Assembly (NCBI GenBank): GCA_022865705.1
Contig: JALHTG010000117.1
Coordinates: forward strand, 1-35,272
DNA from: Candidatus Bathyarchaeota archaeon
GTDB lineage: Archaea > Thermoproteota > Bathyarchaeia > 40CM-2-53-6 > JALHTG01
Reading direction: 5' to 3'
Length of the DNA: 35,272 nucleotides
Shown here: one piece after another, positions 10,626 to 18,653 of the stretch
Layout: the number at the start of each line of letters is the position of its first letter
How positions within the stretch are numbered: position 1 is the stretch's first letter
Made by a program: the position numbers and the translations under genes
Notes under the pieces: generated by a model
Told to the model about the DNA's origin: nothing
The model's input: the letters and a program-made list of their open reading frames with translations, nothing else
The model's database searches: none

Positions 10626-10650
10626 ATCAACTAAACAGAGGATATTGTTG

Positions 10651-12330
10651 ATGAGTTTGTCTGGTGCGAAATGCTTGATGGAGGCGTTGATGCACCAGAA
10701 GGTCTCAACTATTTTCGGCCTGCCAGGCGGCCAGATCATGCCCATCTACGATTCTCTCATAGATTCAGATATCAGACATGTACTTGTCAGACATGAACAG
10801 TCAGCCGCTCACATGGCTGATGGGTATGCGAGAGCAAGCGGACGTCCCGGAGTCTGCATGGCAACTTCTGGCCCAGGCGCCACAAATCTTGTTACCGGAA
10901 TAGCTAATGCTTACATGGACTCCTCACCGGTTGTTGCCTTCACAGGCCAAGTCTCCAGACCGCAGATAGGCACAGATGCCTTCCAAGAGGCGGATATAAT
11001 TGGAATCACGACACCAATCACAAAGTACAACTTCCAGGTCAGACACGCCAAAGACATACCTGGAACGGTGAAGGCTGCCTTCTATGTGGCCTCCACAGGG
11101 AGACCTGGACCTGTCTTAGTGGATATCCCGAAAGACGTTCAAACAGAAACGGCTGAGGTTGCATTTTCCGATCCTGTTCAGATCAGAGGATACCGAGTGA
11201 ACGGTGATCCGAATCCGGCCGACGTCGGAAAAGCTGTTGAGCTCTTGTCGAATTCTGAGAGGCCCTTCATCCTAGCCGGGGGAGGAGTGCGGATCTCCAA
11301 CGCCTATGAAGAATTACGAATGCTGGCGGAACTCCTGTCCGCACCAGTTGGCACATCGCTTATGGGAAAGGGATGTTTCCCCGAAGATCATCCGCTGTCC
11401 TTAGGAACTGTCGGAATGCATGGGAGAACTGAAGCTAACAAATCGATTCTGGAAGCAGATGTCCTCTTTGCTGTCGGAATACGATTCTCTGATAGAACAA
11501 CATCCAAAGTCGATGAATTCTGCCCGAAGGCCAAGATTATCCACGCTGACATAGACTCTTCGGAGATAGAGAAGAACAAACAGGTTGATGTCTCAATAGT
11601 AGGCGACGCTGCCAAAGTATTGCCTGCCATAAGGACCCAGTTGGTTCATAGATTTCGCAAAGACAGGACCAGCCAATGGCATGCGAGAATCCAGCAACTC
11701 AAAGAGGCTATCCGGAGCCAGAACAACCACGATGAGAATGGATTGAGACCACCCTTTATCCTGAAAAAGATGAGAAAGATCCTGCCAACGAATGGGATTG
11801 TCACAACGGAGGTGGGGCAAAACCAGATGTGGGCCGCGCTCCATTTCACCGCACTAGGCCCAAGAACCTTCATAACCTCGGGGGGGCTGGGAACGATGGG
11901 TTTCGGTTTTCCAGCTGCTATTGGAGCCAAGGTCGCTAGACCGGAAGTTCCAGTGGTTGACATTGCGGGCGACGGTAGCTTCATGATGACGGAGAACTCC
12001 CTTGCCACATCAGTTTCTGAACAGATACCAGTCATCGTCGTCATCTTGAACAATCGCATGCTTGGAATGGTTGCACAGTGGCAGAGACATTTCTTCAATA
12101 GACGGTATTCGGCTGTCAAGCTTGGCAATGTTCCAGACTTCCCAAAGCTTGCTCAGGCCTACGGTGCGGAGGGTCTACGTGTGGAATCGCTTGAGGAATT
12201 CTCATCTTCATTTGAAGACGCACTAAGGAGCGACGTCACAACCATCATTGATGTTCCAATTTCTCCTGAAGAAGACGTCTTTCCAATGGTTCCACCGGGA
12301 AACGGTTTGGGGCAGATCTTGGAGTTGTAA
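10651..12330 (+). CDS. ilvB: Acetolactate synthase, large (catalytic) subunit
   Basis: This thiamine-pyrophosphate enzyme catalyses the first common step to valine, leucine and isoleucine, condensing two pyruvates to acetolactate, or pyruvate with 2-oxobutyrate. The PYR domain begins GAKCLMEAL and includes the catalytic glutamate E49 in VRHEQSAAHMADGYA. The TPP-binding GDGSF motif with NNRMLGMVAQWQ lies in the C-terminal domain. I chose the ATG at 10651 (559 residues); the frame is open 14 codons further upstream, but that would run into the leader hairpin. The length is typical. The regulatory subunit ilvN starts three bases after its stop, so they are cotranslated. Expression may be controlled by the leader peptide and hairpin just upstream. 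Confidence 0.95.
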   Translation: MSLSGAKCLMEALMHQKVSTIFGLPGGQIMPIYDSLIDSDIRHVLVRHEQSAAHMADGYARASGRPGVCMATSGPGATNLVTGIANAYMDSSPVVAFTGQVSRPQIGTDAFQEADIIGITTPITKYNFQVRHAKDIPGTVKAAFYVASTGRPGPVLVDIPKDVQTETAEVAFSDPVQIRGYRVNGDPNPADVGKAVELLSNSERPFILAGGGVRISNAYEELRMLAELLSAPVGTSLMGKGCFPEDHPLSLGTVGMHGRTEANKSILEADVLFAVGIRFSDRTTSKVDEFCPKAKIIHADIDSSEIEKNKQVDVSIVGDAAKVLPAIRTQLVHRFRKDRTSQWHARIQQLKEAIRSQNNHDENGLRPPFILKKMRKILPTNGIVTTEVGQNQMWAALHFTALGPRTFITSGGLGTMGFGFPAAIGAKVARPEVPVVDIAGDGSFMMTENSLATSVSEQIPVIVVILNNRMLGMVAQWQRHFFNRRYSAVKLGNVPDFPKLAQAYGAEGLRVESLEEFSSSFEDALRSDVTTIIDVPISPEEDVFPMVPPGNGLGQILEL

Positions 12331-12333
12331 GAG

Positions 12334-12861
12334 ATGAGTGAACAGACGTTTATAGTTGGAACAGTGGTCTGCAATAAGCCCGGCGTACTTCACAAGATAT
12401 CGAACATGTTCAGAAGACGCAACTTCAACATCGAAAGCATCTCAGTAGGCCCAGCCGAGGAAAAAGAGCTAGCACGCATGACCATAACCGTTAATGGAAA
12501 TGAATTCGTGGCCAGACAACTTGTCAAACAGTTGGAGAAGCTTCTTGATGTTGTCTATGCCACGGTTTTGGATGAGAAAAAAAGTGTCTTCAGAGAACTA
12601 GCGCTCATCAAGGTTACAGCAGCCGATTCAAAGACTAGATCCGATGTTGTTGATTGGACCAACATCTTCAGAGGTCGGGTGATCGATGTTTCTCCAGAAT
12701 CGATTGTGGTCGAAATCACAGGTACTCCAGACAAGATAGATGCCTTCATCGAACTTGCAAAAGGTGTAGGCCTAAAGGAAAAGGCGAGAACTGGAGCCGC
12801 AGCTCTTGAAAGAGGATCAAAGACAATTACGTCAGAAAAAGGAAGTGAGGTAAGTGGTTAA
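12334..12861 (+). CDS. ilvN: Acetolactate synthase, small regulatory subunit
   Basis: This 175-residue subunit binds the large subunit, activates it and gives feedback inhibition by valine. The N-terminal ACT domain (about residues 3-75) begins [22 protein letters not shown], with the NKPGVL turn that forms the effector site, followed by [13 protein letters not shown]. The second half (about 80-160) is the usual ALS small-subunit C-terminal domain. The length is normal for archaeal and bacterial enzymes. It begins three bases after ilvB and its end overlaps the ilvC start by 8 bases, consistent with tight translational coupling in one operon. Confidence 0.94.
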   Translation: MSEQTFIVGTVVCNKPGVLHKISNMFRRRNFNIESISVGPAEEKELARMTITVNGNEFVARQLVKQLEKLLDVVYATVLDEKKSVFRELALIKVTAADSKTRSDVVDWTNIFRGRVIDVSPESIVVEITGTPDKIDAFIELAKGVGLKEKARTGAAALERGSKTITSEKGSEVSG

Positions 12862-13843
12862 GGTATACTACGATGCGGATGCAAACCTAGAGAAAGTGAA
12901 GAGGAAAACCATCTCAATCATAGGCTATGGGAATCAGGGTCGTGCTCAGGCACTTAACTTGAGAGATTCTGGCCTTCAAGTCATTGTCGGGCTGAGAGAA
13001 GAGAGCGCATCTTGGAAGACAGCCGAAGCTAATGGCTTCAAAGTCCACACGATCCCGGAGGCGACGGAGAAAGGCGACATAGTCCACATATTGATCCCAG
13101 ACCCAGCCCAACCTTCAGTGTACAACTCACAGATAAGAGATCATTTGAGTGAGGGAAAGACTCTTGGCTTTTCGCATGGATTCAACATCCATTTCAAGCA
13201 AATAGTCCCGCCGACTGATCTAGATGTAGTCATGGTGGCTCCGAAGAGCCCAGGAGCAAGAGTCAGAGAAACCTTCCTTGCGGGATTCGGTGTTCCTGCG
13301 CTCTTGGCGGTGGAGCAGAATCACTCTGGGATGGCCAAGGAGACGGCTCTGGGAATGTGCAAAGGATTGGGATGTACCAGAGCAGGGGTTCTTGAAACCA
13401 CATTCAAAGAGGAAACCGAGAGCGATCTGATAGGAGAACAGACTGTTCTCGTTGGTGGCCTAATAGAACTCATCAAGAACGGATTCGAAACACTCGTCGA
13501 AGCTGGATACCAACCTGAACTAGCATACTTTGAGGCATGCAACGAAGCGAAGCTGATCATGGATCTGGTCTACGAGAAAGGACTTGTGGGCATGCTGAGA
13601 GCTGTTTCGGACACAGCCAAATATGGCGGATTAACTGTGGGATCAAAAGTCATCGATCAAAATGTCAAGTCAAACATGAAGAAAGTCGTGAGAGATGTCC
13701 AAAGTGGAAAATTCGCAAGAGAGTGGATTGACAGATTCGAGAAGAGCTCAGCAGTCCTCGAACCACTCATGAAAGAGTTGGAGCAACATCAGCTAGAAGT
13801 TGTTGGCAAGAGAATCAGAAGAATGGCGGGTTTAGAGAAGTGA
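12854..13843 (+). CDS. ilvC: Ketol-acid reductoisomerase (class I)
   Basis: This enzyme isomerises and reduces acetolactate to dihydroxyisovalerate using NAD(P)H and Mg2+. The Rossmann motif [12 protein letters not shown] starts at residue 24, and the cofactor loop GLREESASW follows near residue 46, with R and S positions that usually favour NADPH. The all-alpha knotted domain carries the metal ligands in [13 protein letters not shown] and [13 protein letters not shown]. Length 329 is standard for the short (class I) form. The GTG start overlaps the 3' end of ilvN. Its stop overlaps a GTG that opens the 53-residue ORF at 13840 (GTGA overlap), so a further cistron may be coupled to it. Confidence 0.95.
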   Translation: MVKVYYDADANLEKVKRKTISIIGYGNQGRAQALNLRDSGLQVIVGLREESASWKTAEANGFKVHTIPEATEKGDIVHILIPDPAQPSVYNSQIRDHLSEGKTLGFSHGFNIHFKQIVPPTDLDVVMVAPKSPGARVRETFLAGFGVPALLAVEQNHSGMAKETALGMCKGLGCTRAGVLETTFKEETESDLIGEQTVLVGGLIELIKNGFETLVEAGYQPELAYFEACNEAKLIMDLVYEKGLVGMLRAVSDTAKYGGLTVGSKVIDQNVKSNMKKVVRDVQSGKFAREWIDRFEKSSAVLEPLMKELEQHQLEVVGKRIRRMAGLEK

Positions 13844-14001
13844 GCACTGAGAATCAGGATAGTTCTGAAGACTCGAATGATGAAGAAACGACTGAGAAAC
13901 GCGGGCGTAATGTGGACATGGCGAAGAAGAAAAGAAAACGAGATCAAGACTGGGAGAAGTTCGAGATGAGTCTGTGGCATGAAACGAGGCCCCAGAGCTA
14001 G
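13840..14001 (+). CDS. Hypothetical 53-residue charged protein
   Basis: I do not recognise this frame. It starts with GTG overlapping the ilvC stop (GTGA), the typical sign of coupled translation, and encodes an acidic N-terminal third (about residues 1-20), a very basic middle ([12 protein letters not shown]) and ends WHETRPQS. It has no membrane segment and is probably disordered. After its TAG the same frame continues sense codons for ten residues to another stop, so the gene may have been longer and decayed. Its place inside the ilv-leu operon is the main reason to list it. It could equally be untranslated spacer. Confidence 0.35.
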   Translation: MSTENQDSSEDSNDEETTEKRGRNVDMAKKKRKRDQDWEKFEMSLWHETRPQS

Positions 14002-14035
14002 GAATTTGTAGAGTCCGAAGGGATGAAACGTTGAC

Positions 14036-14134
14036 TTGGAGGAATTGCGTTCTCAAGTGAGCTCTTACCTCTTGCTTTACAAGATCGAGTCCATAAGCAC
14101 AGAACTCAGAACATCGGCTGGATCAGAGAAATAG
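14036..14134 (+). CDS. Possible 32-residue ORF ahead of leuA
   Basis: A TTG-started frame encodes 32 residues that look like an amphipathic helix, with three Leu codons in a row (SSYLLLYKIES) and no other hallmark. It lies 45 bases ahead of the leuA start. It may be the tail of a decayed gene continuing the 53-residue ORF in another frame. Alternatively it may be a small leader ORF for leuA. The Shine-Dalgarno signal is weak, and I see no long hairpin after it, only the short palindrome CCGGGACCCGG. Low confidence. Confidence 0.2.
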   Translation: MEELRSQVSSYLLLYKIESISTELRTSAGSEK

Positions 14135-14179
14135 CAACACGCCGGGACCCGGAGACATTTTGCGCAGGGGGCTGAAACA

Positions 14180-15736
14180 GTGCCAGGAGACCGAGTCATC
14201 ATATTCGACACAACCTTGAGAGATGGCGAGCAGTCACCAGGCTTCACCATGGGCATCGACGAGAAGCTGATGATGGCGAAGCAGCTTGAACGATTGGGGG
14301 TAGATGTCATCGAAGCGGGATTCCCCATCTCATCAAAAGGAGACTTCGAGGCCGTAAGGAAGATAGCAACCGAGATCCAAGAGTGCGAAATCGCCGCTCT
14401 TGCCAGAACGAAGAAAGACGACATCGAACACGCATACCGGGCCATCAAAGACGCAGCTCACCATAGAATACACATCTTCGCCTCCACCTCTGACATTCAC
14501 CTTGTGCATCAACTCAAGAAGACAAGAGAAGAAGTCCTGAAAATGGCCGTCGAAGCAGTAAAACTGGCCAAATCATACACGCAAAACGTCGAGTTTTCTC
14601 CAATGGATGCGACGCGCTCCGACAGGAACTACCTCTGCAAAGTCATAGAATCCGTCATAGAAGCTGGTACGACGACGGTGAATATACCAGACACCGTAGG
14701 ATATTCGATGCCTTGGGAGTTCGCCTCACTCATCAGACACATACGGCAAAACGTCGGAGGTGTTGAGAAAGCAGTCCTCAGCGTTCACTGCCACAACGAT
14801 CTTGGCCTCGCCACATCTAACTCGCTAATTGCAGTCCTAGAGGGAGCAAGACAGGTAGAATGTACCATAAATGGAATCGGTGAACGCGCAGGTAACGCTT
14901 CTCTCGAAGAGGTTGTCATGAGCATCAAGGCGAGACAAGATCTCCTTCACTTTCAGACTTCCATCAGAAGCGAGCAGATCTACCCTACAAGCAGGCTTCT
15001 AACGAAGATCACAGGGGTGAACGTTCAGCCCAACAAGGCCATCGTAGGAAGCAACGCATTCTCGCATGAATCTGGCATACATCAAGACGGGATACTCAAG
15101 CATCGACTCACCTACGAAATAGTTACGCCGGAATCAGTCGGTATCTCAAAGTCCTCACTAGTCTTAGGAAAGCACTCTGGCCGACATGCATTTCAAGAAC
15201 GCCTCCAAGATATCGGCTTCACCCTATCTGAAGAACAAGTAGAGCAGGCCTTCCAAAGATTCAAGATCCTAGCCGACAAGAAGAGCGAGATCTTCGACGA
15301 AGACATGGAGGCCATAGTGACTGAAACGGTAATCCGAGCGGCTGACAAGTACAAGCTGACCGGACTCACGGTCGTGTGTGGTACGGCTGCGACACCCACC
15401 GCAACAGTGTCTCTTCAGGTGAATGAAACTTCAATCAAGGGCAGTGAGTTCGGAGATGGGCCTGTTGACGCGGCCTTTAAGGCAATCAAGAACCTAACTG
15501 GGACCAAGAGCCGATTCCTGAGCTATTCCGTGAACTCCATTACAGGCGGCACAGATGCACAAGGCGAGGTAACAGTGAGACTTGAGGAAAATGGCAACAT
15601 CGTAATAGGCCAAGGCGCCCATGAGGACATCATTATGGCAAGTGCCATGGCATACCTGAACGCACTTAACAAACTCGCATATCTGGAGAAAAATCCAGTT
15701 AACAGAAGTGCTAGGAGACACGCCTCATGGCAATGA
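14180..15736 (+). CDS. leuA: 2-isopropylmalate synthase
   Basis: This enzyme condenses acetyl-CoA with 2-oxoisovalerate, the committed step of leucine synthesis. The DRE-TIM metallolyase barrel begins FDTTLRDGEQSPGF (near residue 9), with the catalytic arginine and metal-binding aspartate. HCHNDLGLATSN holds the two metal-binding histidines. The C-terminal third (about 370-500) is a LeuA allosteric dimerisation domain, which normally gives leucine feedback inhibition. At 518 residues it has full length. Citramalate synthase and homocitrate synthase are relatives; the leuCD and leuB genes directly downstream favour isopropylmalate synthase. GTG is the start, with AGGGGGC ten bases ahead. Its 3' end overlaps leuC by 10 bases. 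Confidence 0.88.
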   Translation: MPGDRVIIFDTTLRDGEQSPGFTMGIDEKLMMAKQLERLGVDVIEAGFPISSKGDFEAVRKIATEIQECEIAALARTKKDDIEHAYRAIKDAAHHRIHIFASTSDIHLVHQLKKTREEVLKMAVEAVKLAKSYTQNVEFSPMDATRSDRNYLCKVIESVIEAGTTTVNIPDTVGYSMPWEFASLIRHIRQNVGGVEKAVLSVHCHNDLGLATSNSLIAVLEGARQVECTINGIGERAGNASLEEVVMSIKARQDLLHFQTSIRSEQIYPTSRLLTKITGVNVQPNKAIVGSNAFSHESGIHQDGILKHRLTYEIVTPESVGISKSSLVLGKHSGRHAFQERLQDIGFTLSEEQVEQAFQRFKILADKKSEIFDEDMEAIVTETVIRAADKYKLTGLTVVCGTAATPTATVSLQVNETSIKGSEFGDGPVDAAFKAIKNLTGTKSRFLSYSVNSITGGTDAQGEVTVRLEENGNIVIGQGAHEDIIMASAMAYLNALNKLAYLEKNPVNRSARRHASWQ

Positions 15737-16995
15737 CCATAACCGAGAAGATACTGGCCGATCACGCCAATAAGAAAGAGGTTGCGCCAGGAGACCTTGT
15801 CAATGCACGAGTTGATATGATCCTTGCAAATGACATCACAGCACCGTTTGCAATCAAACAGATGGAAGCCATCGGCTCATGCGAAGTCTTCGACCCGGAC
15901 AAAATCGTCATAGTGCAGGATCATTTCACTCCGAACAAAGACATTGCCTCAGCTCAACAGTGCAAACTGGTCCGCGAATTTGCACGATCACATAGGCTGA
16001 CGAAATACTACGACGTAGGTACGATGGGAATCGAGCACGCACTTCTACCTGAGAAAGGACTGGTTCTTCCCGGCGAACTCCTGATAGGAGGAGACAGCCA
16101 TACTTGCACTCACGGGGCTTTAGGAGCTTTCGCAACAGGGATGGGGTCCACAGACATCGCGGCCGCCATGATTCTCGGCGAAACGTGGCTGAAGGTACCG
16201 GAAACACTCAAGTTCTCTTACTCGGGACACCTGAAGAAATGGATTACTGGCAAGGATCTAATTCTCTTTACGATTGGCCAGATTGGCGTCGACGGAGCAT
16301 CTTACAAAGCCATGGAGGTCACAGGGGATGTCATAACATCGCTCCCGATGTCAGGCAGATTCACAATGTGCAACATGGCGATTGAGGCGGGAGCAAAAAA
16401 CGGCATAATCGCTCCTGATGAGATAACAAGGAACTACCTAAAGGAACGAACCGGAAGGACCTACAGGACATACGAGTCCGACCCTGATGCTGACTACTCT
16501 GATATCATTGAGATTGATGTCTCTGAAGTAGAGCTTCAAGTGGCGTTGCCTCACTTGCCTGAGAATTCCAAGCCTGTTTCAGAGGTAGGCAAAATCGAGA
16601 TAGACCAAGTTGTAATAGGTTCTTGCACGAATGGAAGACTAGACGACCTAAGACAGGCAGGAGAGATTCTCCGCGGAAGACAGGTGTCCCCTCGCGTTCG
16701 GACGATCATAGTGCCTGCCACACAGGAAACATATCGCCAGGCAGTTGCAGAAGGACTAGTTGACATCTTCATTTGCGCTGGCGTCGCTGTTTCCACACCG
16801 ACCTGCGGACCCTGTTGCGGGGGCCACATGGGAGTTCTCGCTGAAGGTGAGAAAGCGGTGTCAACCACTAACCGCAACTTCAAAGGTCGTATGGGACATC
16901 CAGACAGCGAGGTCTATTTATCGGGACCGGCAGTAGCTGCTGCATCAGCAGTCCTAGGCCGGATAGGATCCCCTGAAGAGCTGGAGAGAATGTAA
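15727..16995 (+). CDS. leuC: 3-isopropylmalate dehydratase, large subunit
   Basis: This is the aconitase-family large subunit that, with leuD, isomerises 2-isopropylmalate to 3-isopropylmalate. The [4Fe-4S] cluster cysteines are visible as C300 in GSCTNGR and C360 and C363 in TCGPCCGGH. The segment GGDSHTCTHGALGAFATGMGSTD near residue 120 is typical of the LeuC/HacA group. Length 422 fits the archaeal short form, which can act on isopropylmalate, citramalate or homoaconitate; the operon context favours leucine synthesis. It starts 10 bases before the end of leuA, and leuD begins immediately after its stop. Confidence 0.94.
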   Translation: MAMTITEKILADHANKKEVAPGDLVNARVDMILANDITAPFAIKQMEAIGSCEVFDPDKIVIVQDHFTPNKDIASAQQCKLVREFARSHRLTKYYDVGTMGIEHALLPEKGLVLPGELLIGGDSHTCTHGALGAFATGMGSTDIAAAMILGETWLKVPETLKFSYSGHLKKWITGKDLILFTIGQIGVDGASYKAMEVTGDVITSLPMSGRFTMCNMAIEAGAKNGIIAPDEITRNYLKERTGRTYRTYESDPDADYSDIIEIDVSEVELQVALPHLPENSKPVSEVGKIEIDQVVIGSCTNGRLDDLRQAGEILRGRQVSPRVRTIIVPATQETYRQAVAEGLVDIFICAGVAVSTPTCGPCCGGHMGVLAEGEKAVSTTNRNFKGRMGHPDSEVYLSGPAVAAASAVLGRIGSPEELERM

Positions 16996-17493
16996 TTGAT
17001 CCTTAAGGGCACAGCCTTTGTATATGGTGACAACATCAACACAGATGTGATCCTTCCAGCAAGATACCTTAACACTTCAGATCCGACCGAACTCGCAGCT
17101 CATTGCATGGAGGATTTGGACTCATCATTCCTTAAGAAAGTGAAGACAGGAGACATAGTCGTAGCTGGCGAGAACTTCGGTTGCGGCTCCTCAAGAGAAC
17201 ACGCCCCAGTGTCAATCAAGGCAGCCGGAATATCGATCGTCATAGCCAAGAGCTTTGCGAGAATATTCTATATAAACGCCTTCAACGTTGGTCTGCCAAT
17301 CTTGGAATGCCCTCAAGTAGAAGGTGTAGGCACAGGAGATCTTTTGGAAGTAGACATCGACACAGGCCTGATTAGGAACCAGACAAAGAAACGTGATTTT
17401 CAGGCAAAACCAATCCCCCCGTTCATGAAGGAGATCCTAGAATCAGGAGGCCTCATGAGGTGGGTCAAGAAAAGGAAACTGACCCGCACATAG
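16996..17493 (+). CDS. leuD: 3-isopropylmalate dehydratase, small subunit
   Basis: This 165-residue swivel-domain subunit pairs with LeuC to complete the isomerase active site. [15 protein letters not shown] near the N-terminus and [14 protein letters not shown] near residue 58 are the family signatures, the latter binding substrate carboxylate. The TTG start directly follows the leuC stop codon with no gap, so translation is coupled. The length is the usual archaeal one. A 138-base spacer follows before leuB, holding a 25-codon micro-ORF. Confidence 0.94.
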   Translation: MILKGTAFVYGDNINTDVILPARYLNTSDPTELAAHCMEDLDSSFLKKVKTGDIVVAGENFGCGSSREHAPVSIKAAGISIVIAKSFARIFYINAFNVGLPILECPQVEGVGTGDLLEVDIDTGLIRNQTKKRDFQAKPIPPFMKEILESGGLMRWVKKRKLTRT

Positions 17494-17557
17494 GACAGTC
17501 AAGATTCAAGGGATGGAGAAAAAACCCAAATGAAGAACGGAAAAGGAACTCAAACCT

Positions 17558-17635
17558 ATGCTGAACAGGCCAGTGCCTGGGGAAGTCAATGATTACCTGA
17601 AGAAAACGCAAGACATGACAGATGATCTCGATTGA
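17558..17635 (+). CDS. Possible 25-residue micro-ORF overlapping leuB start
   Basis: An ATG with AAGGA about ten bases ahead opens a 25-codon frame whose TGA overlaps the TTG start of leuB (TTGA). The peptide is acidic at its end (MTDDLD) and not recognisable. The overlap may simply couple leuB translation to upstream ribosomes. It is too short to call with confidence. Confidence 0.2.
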   Translation: MLNRPVPGEVNDYLKKTQDMTDDLD

Positions 17636-18648
17636 AATATGTCGTGGCAGTGATCCCAGGAGACGGCATAGGACCAGATGTGGTTCAGGCCACTCTTGAA
17701 GTTCTGAAGGCGCTCGGGAACACCTTCTCTTTGAGCCTTGACTTCAAGTATGTGGAGGCCGGCGATGCCGCTAAGATCAGATACGGTGTTGCTTTGCCTG
17801 ACGAATCGTATCAGACGATTTCTTCGTCGAATGCCTGTCTAAAGGGTCCGGTAGGGGAGAGCGCAAAGCAGGTAATAATTGTTCTCAGGCAGCGTCTCAA
17901 TCTATATGCCAACATCCGGCCCGCCGTCACTTTGCCCAATGTGCCCTCACTATACAACGATGTAGACCTCGTTGTCGTCAGAGAAAATACTGAAGGTCTC
18001 TACAAGGGAATAGAAGACAAGACCTCCGAGTACGCGTTCTCGGTTCGCGTAGTGACCAGAGAGGCGTCAATACGGATCGCTAAGATCGCCTATGAAATGG
18101 CTATGAAAAGGCGAAGAAAGGTCACCATTGTACATAAGGCCAATGTGCTTTCCTCCTGCGAACTCTTCAGTAAGTGTTGCCTAGATGTTGCGAAGGACTA
18201 TTCAGAGGTTGAAACTGATCAAATGTATGTTGACAACGCTTCATATCAGCTCGTAAAGAATCCTCAAAGATTCGACGTCATTCTCACAACTAACATGTTT
18301 GGAGACATCCTTAGTGACGAGGCAGCTGGAGTCGTGGGAAGTCTTGGCGTTTCTCCCTCCATGAACCTCGGTGATCAGTTTGGCCTTTTTGAGCCCGTCC
18401 ATGGATCAGCCCCAGACATACCCAAGGGAACAGCGAACCCACTTGCGACAATGATGTCTGCAAGGCTGATGCTAGAATGGTTGGCTGAGAAGTACAGAGA
18501 TGGTGCCATGAAGGAGGCATCAGGGATACTGTGGGATGCCATTGTCCAGACACTGCGGAAAAAGATATTCACGCCTGATTTGGGCGGAAGCAGTACAACT
18601 AAGCATGTTGCCAACGCGGTCATCGAAGAGATCGCAAAGGCAGTCTGA
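17632..18648 (+). CDS. leuB: 3-isopropylmalate dehydrogenase
   Basis: This metal-dependent decarboxylating dehydrogenase oxidises 3-isopropylmalate to 4-methyl-2-oxopentanoate with NAD+. It begins VVAVIPGDGIGPDVV, carries the substrate-binding RQRLNLYANIRP region (near residue 84), YKGIEDK and the nucleotide-binding end HGSAPDIPKGTANP. Length 338 is standard for the archaeal isocitrate/isopropylmalate dehydrogenase family. Isocitrate or homoisocitrate dehydrogenases look similar; the position after leuACD favours LeuB. The TTG start overlaps the stop of a micro-ORF. It ends five bases before the convergent ilvD stop, leaving no room for a terminator between them. Confidence 0.88.
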   Translation: MKYVVAVIPGDGIGPDVVQATLEVLKALGNTFSLSLDFKYVEAGDAAKIRYGVALPDESYQTISSSNACLKGPVGESAKQVIIVLRQRLNLYANIRPAVTLPNVPSLYNDVDLVVVRENTEGLYKGIEDKTSEYAFSVRVVTREASIRIAKIAYEMAMKRRRKVTIVHKANVLSSCELFSKCCLDVAKDYSEVETDQMYVDNASYQLVKNPQRFDVILTTNMFGDILSDEAAGVVGSLGVSPSMNLGDQFGLFEPVHGSAPDIPKGTANPLATMMSARLMLEWLAEKYRDGAMKEASGILWDAIVQTLRKKIFTPDLGGSSTTKHVANAVIEEIAKAV

Positions 18649-18653
18649 GCATG

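Noticed and set aside
11646-12128. 160-residue minus-strand open frame
   Set aside because: It is antisense to the TPP-binding domain of ilvB and has no recognisable domain or start signal.
14155-14179. Attenuator hairpin directly before leuA
   Set aside because: The short palindrome CCGGGACCCGG upstream would leave too small a loop for a stable full stem, so I do not claim a structured leader there.
18649-18653. Terminator between leuB and ilvD
   Set aside because: Only five bases separate the two stops, so there is no room; any termination must occur within the opposing gene.
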